NCBI RefSeq assembly: GCF_030294945.1
Contig: NZ_AP018448.1
Coordinates: 4,556,001-4,620,000 of the forward strand
Direction of reading: 5' to 3'
DNA length: 64,000 nt
Source: Streptomyces graminofaciens
Lineage (GTDB): Bacteria > Actinomycetota > Actinomycetes > Streptomycetales > Streptomycetaceae
The notes under the pieces were generated by a model. That model saw nothing but the letters and a program-made list of their open reading frames with translations, did no database searches and was not told the DNA's origin. The translations under genes and the position numbers were made by a program. Below are positions 52,606 through 62,425 of this stretch, one piece after another (positions within the stretch are counted from its first letter, which is position 1; each line of letters starts with the position of its first letter).

Positions 52606-54069
52606 CTAGCGGAGCGGGCTCCGCGGACGGGAGTTGTCTTCCGCGCGTGGGGCGGGGACGGTGTTCGCGCCGCCCGCGGCCCGCTCGACGCGTGCCACCG
52701 ACCCGATGAGGTCCCGCAGCCGCTCGGCGTACAACCGCATGTTCTTGTACGCCGCGTCGGTGTCCGGGTGGCGGGCCGCGAAGTGGAGGCCCTCGGGGAG
52801 TCTGGTGGTCCAGACGCACACCTGGTCGCCGTAGGAGACCCGCATGAGGCCGTGGGCGTTCAGTCGCTGCCAGCGGTGAGCGCCCGGCGTGGCGCGGCTG
52901 TCGACGAAGGAGACGATGGAGAAGAGGTCGGGGGACGTGGGGCGGAACTCGGCGCCCAGGAGGCGCAGGACGCGCATGATGGGCGTCCGGGAGAGCGGGC
53001 GGTTCTCGCGGAGTTCGGCGCGGACCAGCCGTAGCGCGCTGTCGAAGTCCGGGGCGTCGGCCACGGGGATCTCGATGGGGGCGCCGCCCACGTACCAGCC
53101 CATCGAGTCCGACCAGCGGGACTTCACCCTGGTGTGGAACGGGACCACCGTGCGGTAGACCTGCTGTCCCCCGAGCTCGCGCACGATGAGGGCGGTGGCC
53201 GCGAGGACGCCGGTCAGGGTGCCGCCGTACGGGCGGCAGTACGCCTCGAAGGCGGCGGCGTCCGCCGTGTCGACCAGCATCTCCTCCATGAGGCTCTGCG
53301 TGGGGAGCGGTCCGTCGGGGGTCAGGCCGAGGTCGACGGGGAAGTTCGGGAGCCTGCCGTCGCATCGGGCGATGAACCGGCGCCAGCGGGCCACGGTCGG
53401 GTGCGTCTCGTCGATCTCGTCGGCGTTCGCCCGCTCGATCGCGCAGAAGTCGACGTAGCTCGCGACCGGTGGGACGTCCGCCGCGCGGCCCTCGGCGCCC
53501 GCCGTGTAGAGGTCGTGGATCTCGGCGGTGATGCGGTGGATCGAGTACGCGTCGACGTTGGTGTGGTCGAACGCCAGGTAGACGCTCGTGCTGTCGTCCC
53601 GCACGACCGCGCTGTAGATGAAGTTCGGCCAGGAGAGGGCGTCCGCCGCGATGTCGAAGCGGTCCTGCAGGTGCTGTGTCAGCTTCGCCGCGTCGGGGAA
53701 GTCGCCGATGTCCTCGCGGCGCAGTCCGACGTCGGCCGCGTGCAGGGTGAAGCGCCGCATCTCGTCGTCGACCCAGCGGAAGCCGCTGCGCAGCGTCTCG
53801 TGCCGCAGGGTCCAGGTCCTCAACGCGTCCTGGAGGACGTCGAGATCGACCTTGCCGGGGATGTCGAACGCCGTGCCGATCCAGGTGGGTACGAACAGGC
53901 CGTCCGCACGGACCGTGCGGGAGGTGCGGACGTGCGACTCCTGTGCGTACGCGGGTGGACGGGAGTCCTCCGGCAGTGCGACCGCCGCTTCGACGGTCGT
54001 CGGACTCAACGTCCATTCCACCAGGCGGCCGGGGCGGATCCCACAACGCTGAAGGTCGGTAATGCGCAT
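52606..54069 (-). CDS. Stand-alone condensation-domain protein
   Basis: A 487-residue single condensation (C) domain of the NRPS/PapA acyltransferase superfamily. The active-site motif is reduced to FDHTNVDAYS: the second His and the Asp of HHxxxDG are kept, the first His is Asp. Other landmarks are RHETLRSGFRWVDDE and PFHTRVKSRWSDSMGWYVGG. No carrier protein, adenylation domain or PKS is nearby, so it may acylate a small molecule or lipid. ATG at 54069, possibly leaderless. Head of a three-gene minus-strand run. Confidence 0.85.
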   Translation of the reverse strand: MRITDLQRCGIRPGRLVEWTLSPTTVEAAVALPEDSRPPAYAQESHVRTSRTVRADGLFVPTWIGTAFDIPGKVDLDVLQDALRTWTLRHETLRSGFRWVDDEMRRFTLHAADVGLRREDIGDFPDAAKLTQHLQDRFDIAADALSWPNFIYSAVVRDDSTSVYLAFDHTNVDAYSIHRITAEIHDLYTAGAEGRAADVPPVASYVDFCAIERANADEIDETHPTVARWRRFIARCDGRLPNFPVDLGLTPDGPLPTQSLMEEMLVDTADAAAFEAYCRPYGGTLTGVLAATALIVRELGGQQVYRTVVPFHTRVKSRWSDSMGWYVGGAPIEIPVADAPDFDSALRLVRAELRENRPLSRTPIMRVLRLLGAEFRPTSPDLFSIVSFVDSRATPGAHRWQRLNAHGLMRVSYGDQVCVWTTRLPEGLHFAARHPDTDAAYKNMRLYAERLRDLIGSVARVERAAGGANTVPAPRAEDNSRPRSPLR

Positions 54070-54168
54070 GGAGGGGTAACGATCCGCGTCACCGGGAGGG
54101 CACGGGGAGTCGCGGCGTGTCGCCGGGTAGGGTCGTGTCCCGTCCCCGCCACCACCTGGAGCGTCAAC

Positions 54169-54558
54169 GTGAGCACACCGTCGAACGACGCCTCGCAGCA
54201 CGGCGATTGGGTCGTCGTCGCCTCGTACGAGATCGATCACGGCCGCCCGCACCCCGCCGCCGCGCACCCCGCCGCCGCGCTCCACGCCTGACTGCGGGAA
54301 CGCGGCATCGACTGGATGCCGTTCGGGGGTGACGAGTTCACCTGGGACAGAATGTGCGCCCCTGACCCCGCCGACGGGCGGTGGCGGGCGTGGGTGACCG
54401 TCCGGGTGCGTGCCGAGGCCCTCTGGCGGCTCGGACTCCATCCCGATCAGGCGGCCTCCGTCGGCGGCTCGGCCTCACCGCCCGGGTGGTGGCATGCCGC
54501 CGGTGAGCGGTATGCGCGGGTTCACCGACCGATGCCCTGGTCGTCGCCGTTGGCCTAG
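54169..54558 (+). pseudogene. Small gene interrupted by one in-frame TGA
   Basis: From the GTG at 54169 (TGGAGCG upstream) one frame runs 129 codons to TAG at 54556, broken only by TGA at 54289. Both halves look coding: STPSNDASQHGDWVVVASYE before, LRERGIDWMPFGGDEFTWDR after. The TGA sits where HA-W-LRERG would be natural, so TGG to TGA is the simplest cause. A tandem 15-base repeat (54250-54279, HPAAA twice) lies just before. Family not recognised. Confidence 0.6.
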
Positions 54559-54628
54559 AGCGTGTGGCCGAATCACGCCCCTTGTCTCACCACTCACACG
54601 GTTCACATAATCCAGCAACAGAAATTGA

Positions 54629-55504
<876 letters not shown>

Positions 55505-55599
55505 CCTCACGCAGTTCGAGGACGAGCACGAGCACGAGTAGGGATACGAGGTTCACGGGTCCGGTGCCGCGTCGCGCCGGGCCCGTGGCCTTGTCCGCT

Positions 55600-56985
55600 T
55601 CAGAACCCTCCGCCGAAGTCCCCGCCCCCGCCGAAGTCGCCGCCGCCTCCGAAGTCCCCGCCCCCGAAGCCGCCGCCGAAGTCGTCGGTGTTGAAGTCCG
55701 CGCCCGAGACGTCGCCGCCCTCGTAGCCGGCGGCCTGGCCGAAGTCGCCGTAGCCCGAGCCGTAGACCGCCGCGTACGACGGGGTGGCCATCATGCTGCC
55801 GAGCATCGTGCCGACGAGGAGGCCGGGGAGGATGCCACCGCCGAAGTAGCCGCCCGCCCAGGGGCCGTATGCCGGGCCCGCCTCCCAGTAGGGGCGGCGG
55901 CCCGACGCCGTCTCCACCTCGCGGGCCATCGGGTCCCGGCCGTCCGCCAGACGGGCCTGGTCCGCCGCGCAGACCGGGACCTCGCGTTCGGCGCCGCCGA
56001 GCGGCGGGGTCCACAGCACGTCCGCCGCCGACGGGCCGTGGCGCGGGTCGAAGAAGCAGGGGGCCCGGCGGTCCGGCAGCGGGCGACCCTCCCTTCGTGC
56101 GGCCAGCAGGGCGAGGGAGTAGCGGCCGTCCTCCAGGGACTGGGTGACCCCGCGTACCTCCTCGGGGCGCGTGGCCGCCGCCATCAGGGACTTGGCCTGG
56201 TCGTACGCGTCCAGGGCGCGCTCGTAGTCGGCGCGCATCGCGTCGTCCGCGCCCGCCTCGGCGGGGTGGAAGTCCAGGCGGTCCAGTTCCTCGCCGAAGG
56301 CCGTGATGTCCTCGTCGACCACTACCTGGAGCTTCGCCAGGGCCGCGCGTCGCTCCGCTTCCTTCTTGCGGCGGTTGCGGCGGACCAGCGCGTACGCGCC
56401 CACACCGCCCGCCGCCAGGACGGTGCCCGCCGCCACCAGCGCGCCCGTGTTCACGCCCTCGTCGTCGCCGCCGGCGCTCCAGGTGGAGGGGGCCGAGCCG
56501 CCCACGCCGCTGCGCAGGGCGTCGTCCACGAAGTCGTTGAGCTGGGCCTTGGCGTCGCCCGCGCCCCGCGCCGCCGTGACCAGGTTCTGCACCGTCTGTT
56601 GACTCAGGACCGCTCTGTCGGCCTTCGCGTCGAAGCGTTCGCCCAGGCGGATGGCGTACACGCCTGTCACTCCGGTGTCGGTGCGGAGGTCGGCGAAGAG
56701 GTTCTTCGTCGGGGTGTCGCCCGGCAGGACCGCCACGAAGATCGGCTTGTCCGCGTCCTCGATCTTGTCGGCCAGGGCCTCGGCGTCCGAGGCGGACAGT
56801 TGGGCCGAGGCCGCCGGGTCGACGTAGACAGGGCTCTCGCGCAGGGACTCGGCCACCACGGAGAGATCGGTGGCCGCGGGCGCGGCGGGCGCGGCGGGCG
56901 CGCCGACCGACAGCGTCGCCAGCGCGGCGACGGCGAACGGTGCGATCAGGAAGCGGGTCAGACGTCGGACCGGTACGCCCTTCAT
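55600..56985 (-). CDS. Membrane protein with TPM-like ectodomain and Gly-rich tail
   Basis: A 461-residue envelope protein of unknown function. An N-terminal signal (LTRFLIAPFAVAALATLSVGAPA), a domain like TPM/YgcG proteins (ESPVYVDPAASAQLSASDAEAL, KPIFVAVLPGDT; about 40-185), a membrane segment (GALVAAGTVLAAGGVGAYAL, about 190-209), a coiled-coil/cysteine-bearing cytoplasmic part and a last 50 residues of GGDFGGG repeats. ATG at 56985; GAAGG is unusually close. Neighbours give no hint beyond being exported proteins. Confidence 0.75.
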   Translation of the reverse strand: MKGVPVRRLTRFLIAPFAVAALATLSVGAPAAPAAPAATDLSVVAESLRESPVYVDPAASAQLSASDAEALADKIEDADKPIFVAVLPGDTPTKNLFADLRTDTGVTGVYAIRLGERFDAKADRAVLSQQTVQNLVTAARGAGDAKAQLNDFVDDALRSGVGGSAPSTWSAGGDDEGVNTGALVAAGTVLAAGGVGAYALVRRNRRKKEAERRAALAKLQVVVDEDITAFGEELDRLDFHPAEAGADDAMRADYERALDAYDQAKSLMAAATRPEEVRGVTQSLEDGRYSLALLAARREGRPLPDRRAPCFFDPRHGPSAADVLWTPPLGGAEREVPVCAADQARLADGRDPMAREVETASGRRPYWEAGPAYGPWAGGYFGGGILPGLLVGTMLGSMMATPSYAAVYGSGYGDFGQAAGYEGGDVSGADFNTDDFGGGFGGGDFGGGGDFGGGGDFGGGF

Positions 56986-57053
56986 ACCTTCGAAGCTACC
57001 TCGATCGTCGTAAAAACGGATGATCCGTTCACCCAAGGACTGGCATACGGCCG

Positions 57054-59519
57054 TCACGCCGCCCGGTACGCCTCCCCCAGCTTGGCCAGCGCCTGCGCGT
57101 AGCGGCCGGTGAGCAGCAGGTGCTCGGCCGCCGCGAAGGGTTTGGCGACCGCCTCCGTCATACGGACGTCCTGCCCCACCTTCTCCTGCACACGCAGCCG
57201 CGCCTCGGTCACCAGGGCGTGTGCGGCACCGTGCGTCGCATCGGCGTGCTCCCCCGTCGAAGCCTTCGTCGTCAGACCCCAGCCGTAGGGGAACTGCGGG
57301 TCGTACGCCGTGTCGCCGACGTTGATCGGCAGCTGGGCCTCCGACTTCGGCCAGGTGACGGGCAGTCGGCCGGTGAAGGGGCGCCTGCCGTAGAGCACGT
57401 CCGCGACGCCGTCGCCCTCCGTGCCGGGCAGCCAGGAGGCGACCAGCGCGTCGATGTCGGCCAGCCGGTCGCCGATCAGCTGCGGGCGGCCGGAGACGAT
57501 CAGCACCGCGCACTTCATGGCGCCGCACACCCGGTCCACGGCTGCCTTGTCGGCGGCGCTCAGCTCCAGGTCGTGGCCGTTGCCGACATCGCCGAAGCCC
57601 TCGGCGTACGGGGTCTCGCCGACGACGACCACGCCCACGTCGTGCCCGGCGGTCGGGGCGGAGGCGGCGGCGGAGTGGGTGATCTCGGCGCCCGTCTCGC
57701 GCAGGCCCTCCAGGACGGTCGTACCCTCGGTGATCGCACCGGACGAGCCCTGCCAGGTGATCGTCCAGCCGCCGCTCTGGTTGCCGAGGTCGTCGGCGTC
57801 GGAGCCGGCCACGTACACCTTCTGGGACTTCCTCAGGGGCAGCAGCCCGCCCGCGTTCTTCAGCAGGACCTGGGACTTCGCCACCGCCTCGCGGGCCGCC
57901 GCCCGGTGTGCGGGCGAGCCGATGTCCGCGATGCCGCCGGTGTCGGCGTACGGCTTCTCGAAGAGGCCCAGGCGGAACTTCTGGGTGAGGATGCGGGTGA
58001 CGGCGTCGTCCACGCGCCGCTCGCTGATCCGGCCCGCCCTCACCTCGGCGACGAGGGTCCGGTGGAAGTCGCCGTACGCGTACGGGACCATGATCATGTC
58101 GAGGCCCGCGCCGACGGAGGTGCGGACGTCGCTCGCGTGGTCGCCGGGGATCTGGTCGATGGCCTGCCAGTCGCTGACGACGAAGCCGTCGAAGCCCATG
58201 CGGTCCTTGAGGACGCCGTTGATCAGGTCGGCGCGGGCGTGCATCCGCACGGCACCCCTGCCGTCGCCGAGGATGTCGAGGGACGAGTACGACGGCATGA
58301 CCGAGCCGACGCCCCGGTCCACGGCCTCCTGGTACGGCGCGAGATGCACCGCCTCCAGCTCCTGCCGGGTGACCTTCGTGATGCCCTGGTCGATCGCGTA
58401 TGTCCCGGTCGTGGACGAGCCGTACGCGGTGCCGCCGTCGCCGACGAAGTGCTTGGCGGTGGCGAGGACCTTGTCGTTCCTGTCCAGGTCCCGGCCGTCG
58501 CGGGCGCCCTGGAGGCCCTGGACGATCGTCTCCATGGACTTCACCAGCGCCGGGTCCTCGCCGAACGACTCGTACGCCCGGCCCCAGCGGTCGTCGCGGG
58601 TCACGCACAGGCAGGGGGCGAAGTCCCAGGGGACGCCGGTGGCGCGGGTCTCGGCCGCCGTCAACGCCCCCATGTCATGAGCGAGTTGTGGATCCCGGGC
58701 GGCGCCCAGGCCGATGTTGTGCGGGGTGATCGTGGCGCCGGTCAGGTTGTTGTGACCGTGGACCGCGTCCACCGCGTAGATCAGCGGGATCTGCAACCGG
58801 GTGGACATCGCCCGGAGTTGGAAGCCGTCGATCATCCGTGCCCAGCCCTCGGGGGTGTTCGGCGTGGGGGTGGAACCGCCGCCGGAGAGGAGCGATCCGA
58901 GGCCGTACGCCGTGATGTCGGCGGGGGTCGCGAGGGCACCGCGTTCGGCCTGGGTCATCTGGCCGGCCTTCTCCTCCAGGGTCATCCGGGAGAGGAGGTC
59001 GGCGACGCGCCTTCGCACCGGCAGCCCGGGGTCGAGGTAGGGCAGGCCGTGGGCTGCGATGACGACCGTCGGGGTTTCGGCGGGGGGTGTGGCGCCGGTG
59101 ACCGTCAGTCCGACGGGGATCGTCTCGGCCGTTTCCGGCTTCGCGTCGGGGAGGGCGCGTACGGCGATGGTGCGCGTGGTGCCGGACGGGGTGCCCGGCG
59201 GGAAGGTGAGCGTGCCGGTCGTGGCGGTGTGGTCGGCGTCGGTGGCCGTCTCGTGGGCGACGGTGACCGGCTGCGTGACCTCGCCGGTGACGGTGACGCG
59301 GATCCGGGCCGTGTCGCCCTCGGTCACGGGGTACAGGGTGGCGTCCGTGGTCACGGTCGCGGGCCGGGCGGCCGTCGCCGGCGCGGCGAACGGCAGGGGG
59401 AGCAGGCCGGTCAGCAGGACGGCCGAGACGAGGAGCGACGTTCTTCGGCCGCCGGCGCGTGGGCCGGCGGGGCGGGGGGATCGCGAGGAACGCGTGGGGC
59501 TTTCCGGTGAGGACCGCAT
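57054..59519 (-). CDS. Secreted glycoside hydrolase family 3 (beta-glucosidase type)
   Basis: An 821-residue exported glycosidase. Signal peptide with RAGGRRTSLLVSAVLL, a Calx-beta-like domain (about 45-145), the GH3 TIM-barrel (AHGLPYLDPGL, AVDAVHGHNN, AKHFVGDGGTAYG, nucleophile Asp in GFVVSDWQAID) and the C-terminal alpha/beta sandwich (LLKNAGGLLPL, GYGW-type FPYGWGL). About 75 extra residues at the end are helical. ATG at 59519 with GGAGGG upstream. Fits with PL8 as polysaccharide use. Confidence 0.93.
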   Translation of the reverse strand: MRSSPESPTRSSRSPRPAGPRAGGRRTSLLVSAVLLTGLLPLPFAAPATAARPATVTTDATLYPVTEGDTARIRVTVTGEVTQPVTVAHETATDADHTATTGTLTFPPGTPSGTTRTIAVRALPDAKPETAETIPVGLTVTGATPPAETPTVVIAAHGLPYLDPGLPVRRRVADLLSRMTLEEKAGQMTQAERGALATPADITAYGLGSLLSGGGSTPTPNTPEGWARMIDGFQLRAMSTRLQIPLIYAVDAVHGHNNLTGATITPHNIGLGAARDPQLAHDMGALTAAETRATGVPWDFAPCLCVTRDDRWGRAYESFGEDPALVKSMETIVQGLQGARDGRDLDRNDKVLATAKHFVGDGGTAYGSSTTGTYAIDQGITKVTRQELEAVHLAPYQEAVDRGVGSVMPSYSSLDILGDGRGAVRMHARADLINGVLKDRMGFDGFVVSDWQAIDQIPGDHASDVRTSVGAGLDMIMVPYAYGDFHRTLVAEVRAGRISERRVDDAVTRILTQKFRLGLFEKPYADTGGIADIGSPAHRAAAREAVAKSQVLLKNAGGLLPLRKSQKVYVAGSDADDLGNQSGGWTITWQGSSGAITEGTTVLEGLRETGAEITHSAAASAPTAGHDVGVVVVGETPYAEGFGDVGNGHDLELSAADKAAVDRVCGAMKCAVLIVSGRPQLIGDRLADIDALVASWLPGTEGDGVADVLYGRRPFTGRLPVTWPKSEAQLPINVGDTAYDPQFPYGWGLTTKASTGEHADATHGAAHALVTEARLRVQEKVGQDVRMTEAVAKPFAAAEHLLLTGRYAQALAKLGEAYRAA

Positions 59520-59689
59520 CGGGTGTCCCTCCACTGAGATTCCAGGGCCAGTCGCCGCGCCGAACTCCTGTTTCCCCTTTGTGACTCGATGGGAGTCAAC
59601 TGTCGGCTTGGGGAGGCGTCGAGAGCCCTGTACAACCGTTCGGGAGGCGTGCTGGTCACGTAGCGCGACCGGGGGACGGAGGGGACGCC

Positions 59690-60175
59690 ATGTGGCGGAG
59701 GATGGTCACCGTGGTGGGGGTGGCGGCCGGGTCGGTGATGCTGAGCGGCTGCAGCGCGGTCGATCTGCCGTTGGCGGCCGTGACGGTGGATGCCGACGGG
59801 GTGCCCCGGGCGTTGATCCGGCCGTGCGGTGACGGCGACTACGAGGGGCCGCAGCTGGAGGGCTGGGCGGGCTCGGACGAGGAGGGGGACGTCACCCAGG
59901 GGTGGAAGGTTAAGGGCGAGCGGTCGGGGGACGCGGAGATTCCGCTCTTCTCGCCGCCGGACGCGGGGCGGGTCCGGTACCGGGGTGAGCGGCGGCTGTT
60001 GCCGGACCACACGTATCAGCTGGTCTTCTGGCGTTACGTCACCACTGACTCCTACAACGGCGTCGTCACCTTCACCGCGGAGGACGTCGCCGGGCTGGAG
60101 CACGGGCAGGTCTGGGCGGACGGTCGGGCCATGAGCCCCGAGGAGTTCGAGGAGCTGGCGGAGGACTCCTGCTGA
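59690..60175 (+). CDS. Putative lipoprotein
   Basis: A 161-residue protein with a short basic start, hydrophobic stretch and lipobox LSGC (Cys21), so it is probably membrane-anchored. The body (AVTVDADGVPRALIRPCGDG ... YQLVFWRYVTTDSYNG) has no recognised domain. ATG with GGAGGGGACG upstream. Divergent from the GH3 gene. Confidence 0.8.
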   Translation: MWRRMVTVVGVAAGSVMLSGCSAVDLPLAAVTVDADGVPRALIRPCGDGDYEGPQLEGWAGSDEEGDVTQGWKVKGERSGDAEIPLFSPPDAGRVRYRGERRLLPDHTYQLVFWRYVTTDSYNGVVTFTAEDVAGLEHGQVWADGRAMSPEEFEELAEDSC

Positions 60176-60189
60176 CGGGGGTGCCGACC

Positions 60190-60342
60190 AGCGTTTCGCC
60201 CCCGCCGCCCCTACCCGCCCCCATCCCTGGGGCTGCGCCCCCGGACCCCCGGGCCGGTTCGTCGTCTGCGAGCCGGTGGGGCTTGTCGCGCGGTTCCCCG
60301 CGCCCCTTGAGGGGCGCGGGGAACCGCGCGAGCAACCACGAT
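60190..60342. repeat. Composite intergenic repeat, copy 2
   Basis: Same order of blocks as at 15530-15658, including the 20 identical bases at 60198-60217, the GGGGCTGCGCCCC hairpin, GGACCCCC and TTGTCGCGC. It then continues with an 18-base-arm hairpin: CGCGGTTCCCCGCGCCCC... and its reverse complement (about 60291-60330). Confidence 0.65.
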
Positions 60343-60370
60343 GTACTCGCACCCGCAGGAGGCGAAAGCG

Positions 60371-61975
60371 CTACTCCGCCGGTTCCACCCCGGCCCGCAG
60401 CAGCCCGTACGCGTACGCGTCCTCCAGTGCCTGCCAGGACGCGGCGATCACGTTGTCGGCCACGCCCACCGTGGACCACTCGCCCGTGCCGTCCGTCGTG
60501 GAGATGAGGACCCGCGTCGTGGAGTTCGTGCCGTGCTTGCCCTCCAGGATGCGGACCTTGTAGTCGACGAGCTCCAGCTTGGCGAGCTGGGGGTAGAGCT
60601 TCTCCAGGGCGACGCGGAGGGCTCGGTCGAGCGCGTTGACCGGGCCGTTGCCCTCCGCCGTGGCGACGATGCGCTCGCTCTTCGCCCACAGCTTGACCGT
60701 GGCCTCGTTGGCGTGGCTGCCGTCGGGGCGGTCCTCGACGATGGCCCGCCAGGACTCGGTGCGGAAGTAGGTGAGGGGCTTGCCGGCGACCTCCCCGCGG
60801 AGCAGGAGCTCGAAGGACGCGTCCGCCGCCTCGTACGTGTAGCCCTTGAGCTCGCGCTCCTTGACCCGCTCGACGACCCGGCCGACCAGCTCCCGGTCGC
60901 CGCCGAGGTCGACGCCCAGCTCCTTGCCCTTGAGCTCGATGGAGGCGCGGCCCGCCATGTCGGAGACCAGCATCCGCATGGTGTTGCCGACCAGCTCGGG
61001 GTCGATGTGCTGGTACAGATCCGGGTCGACCTTGATCGCGGAGGCGTGCAGGCCGGCCTTGTGGGCGAAGGCGGAGACACCGACGTACGGCTGGTGCGTG
61101 GACGGGGTGAGGTTCACGACCTCGGCGATCGCGTGGGAGATACGGGTCATCTCGCGCAGCTTGCCCTCGGGGAGGACCTTCTTGCCGTACTTCAGCTCCA
61201 GGGCGGCGACGACCGGGAAGAGGTTGGAGTTGCCGACGCGCTCGCCGTAGCCGTTGGCCGTGCACTGGACGTGGGTCGCGCCCGCGTCGACGGCGGCCAG
61301 GGTGTTGGCGACCGCGCAGCCCGTGTCGTCCTGGGCGTGGATGCCGAGGCGGGCACCGGTGTCGGCGAGAACCGTCGACACGACCGCCTGGACCTGCGCC
61401 GGCAGCATGCCGCCGTTGGTGTCGCAGAGGATCACGACGTCGGCGCCGGCCTCGGCGGCGGCCCGTACGACGGACTTGGCGTACTCGGGGTTGGCGCGGT
61501 AGCCGTCGAAGAAGTGCTCGCAGTCGACGAAGACCCGGCGGCCCTGCTCACGAAGGTGGGAGACGGTGTCGCGGACCATCTCCAGGTTCTCGTCGAGCGT
61601 CGTGCGCAGCGCCAACTCCACATGCCGGTCGTGCGACTTGGCGACGAGGGTGATGACGGGGGCGCCGGAGTCGAGCAACGCCTTGACCTGCGGGTCCTCG
61701 CTGGCCTTGGCGCCCGCGCGGCGGGTCGCGCCGAAGGCGACCAGCTGGGCGTGCCTGAAGTCGATCTCCTTCTGCGCCCGGGCGAAGAACTCCGTGTCCC
61801 TCGGGTTCGCGCCGGGCCAGCCGCCCTCGATGAAGCCGACGCCGAAGTCGTCCAGGTGCCGTGCGATGGCCAGCTTGTCCGCGACCGTGAGGTTGATGCC
61901 CTCGCGCTGGGCACCGTCGCGCAGGGTGGTGTCGAAGACGTGGAACGAGTCGTCGAGCTCGCTGGTTTCCGTCAT
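60371..61975 (-). CDS. cimA: Citramalate synthase (LeuA-family)
   Basis: Condenses pyruvate and acetyl-CoA to citramalate, a route to isoleucine and 2-ketobutyrate. The 534-residue DRE-TIM protein has FDTTLRDGAQREG (LRDG metal motif), FIEGGWPGANPRD, HAQDDTGCAVANTLAAV (HxH-type metal site) and GYGERVGNSN; a LeuA-type regulatory domain closes it. It is the CimA type rather than 2-isopropylmalate synthase, by EGGWPGANP. ATG at 61975 with AGGAG upstream. Expression may be controlled by the terminator at 62085. Confidence 0.92.
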   Translation of the reverse strand: MTETSELDDSFHVFDTTLRDGAQREGINLTVADKLAIARHLDDFGVGFIEGGWPGANPRDTEFFARAQKEIDFRHAQLVAFGATRRAGAKASEDPQVKALLDSGAPVITLVAKSHDRHVELALRTTLDENLEMVRDTVSHLREQGRRVFVDCEHFFDGYRANPEYAKSVVRAAAEAGADVVILCDTNGGMLPAQVQAVVSTVLADTGARLGIHAQDDTGCAVANTLAAVDAGATHVQCTANGYGERVGNSNLFPVVAALELKYGKKVLPEGKLREMTRISHAIAEVVNLTPSTHQPYVGVSAFAHKAGLHASAIKVDPDLYQHIDPELVGNTMRMLVSDMAGRASIELKGKELGVDLGGDRELVGRVVERVKERELKGYTYEAADASFELLLRGEVAGKPLTYFRTESWRAIVEDRPDGSHANEATVKLWAKSERIVATAEGNGPVNALDRALRVALEKLYPQLAKLELVDYKVRILEGKHGTNSTTRVLISTTDGTGEWSTVGVADNVIAASWQALEDAYAYGLLRAGVEPAE

Positions 61976-62370
61976 GGTCTCAAGGCTCCTGTGTTGGATC
62001 TCGGTCGTACCGGAATGACCGGCTCCACCGTCCTCCAATGATCCCTCGCGCTGCGCTCCCGGCTGAAGGTGGGCCAGAAAAGCGAAAAACCCCTCGCGGG
62101 TGCGAGAGGTCTGCGCGCGGGTCGAGAACGACGGTGTCCGCCCGTACCTGGTCGTACGTGGCGGTCACTGCGGACCGGCGCGCCTGCTGCCAATAATCGT
62201 GGCGAACGAGAGCACGGGGGCAGTCTGGCACAGACCGGCCCCGTGCTCACCGTCCGTCTCAGGATACGAACAGCACAGTGACCACCGGATCACCGAAAGT
62301 GGCGTACGAACACGTCCGCGACGCCGTGGGAGTACGCGCTCCGGCGGCCCCCACTGATGACGCGGACACC
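61976..62370 (-). promoter_or_regulatory. Long untranslated leader of cimA
   Basis: These 395 bases lie beyond the ilvE terminator and before cimA, with no protein-like gene. The last part contains an intrinsic terminator (62085-62109) 110 bases before the ATG, preceded by a possible small reading frame from GTG at about 62169 with adjacent Val-Val-Leu codons. The promoter is probably in 62180-62300, which is locally AT-richer (GATTATTGG). Confidence 0.45.
62085..62109 (-). terminator. Intrinsic terminator in cimA leader (possible attenuator)
   Basis: In minus-strand RNA an 8-bp stem (62102-62109 with 62090-62097, one G-U pair, 4-base loop) is followed by UUUUU. It is too far from ilvE, which has its own terminator, to be only that gene's end. 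As the last signal before cimA it could attenuate transcription. Confidence 0.65.
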
Positions 62371-62371
62371 C

Positions 62372-62408
62372 AAAAGGGCCGCCACGGACGCGGTGTCCAT
62401 GGCGGCCC
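62372..62408 (-). terminator. Terminator of ilvE
   Basis: GGGCCGCCA/TGGCGGCCC stem (62376-62384 with 62400-62408) with an inner GGAC/GTCC stem; TTTT follows on the minus strand. It starts 18 bases after the ilvE stop. Confidence 0.75.
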
Positions 62409-62425
62409 CGAAGGAGAGGTGGTGC

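Noticed and set aside
57120..59510. 796-codon plus-strand frame opposite the GH3 gene
   Set aside because: Antisense shadow; the GH3 catalytic motifs are clear on the other strand.
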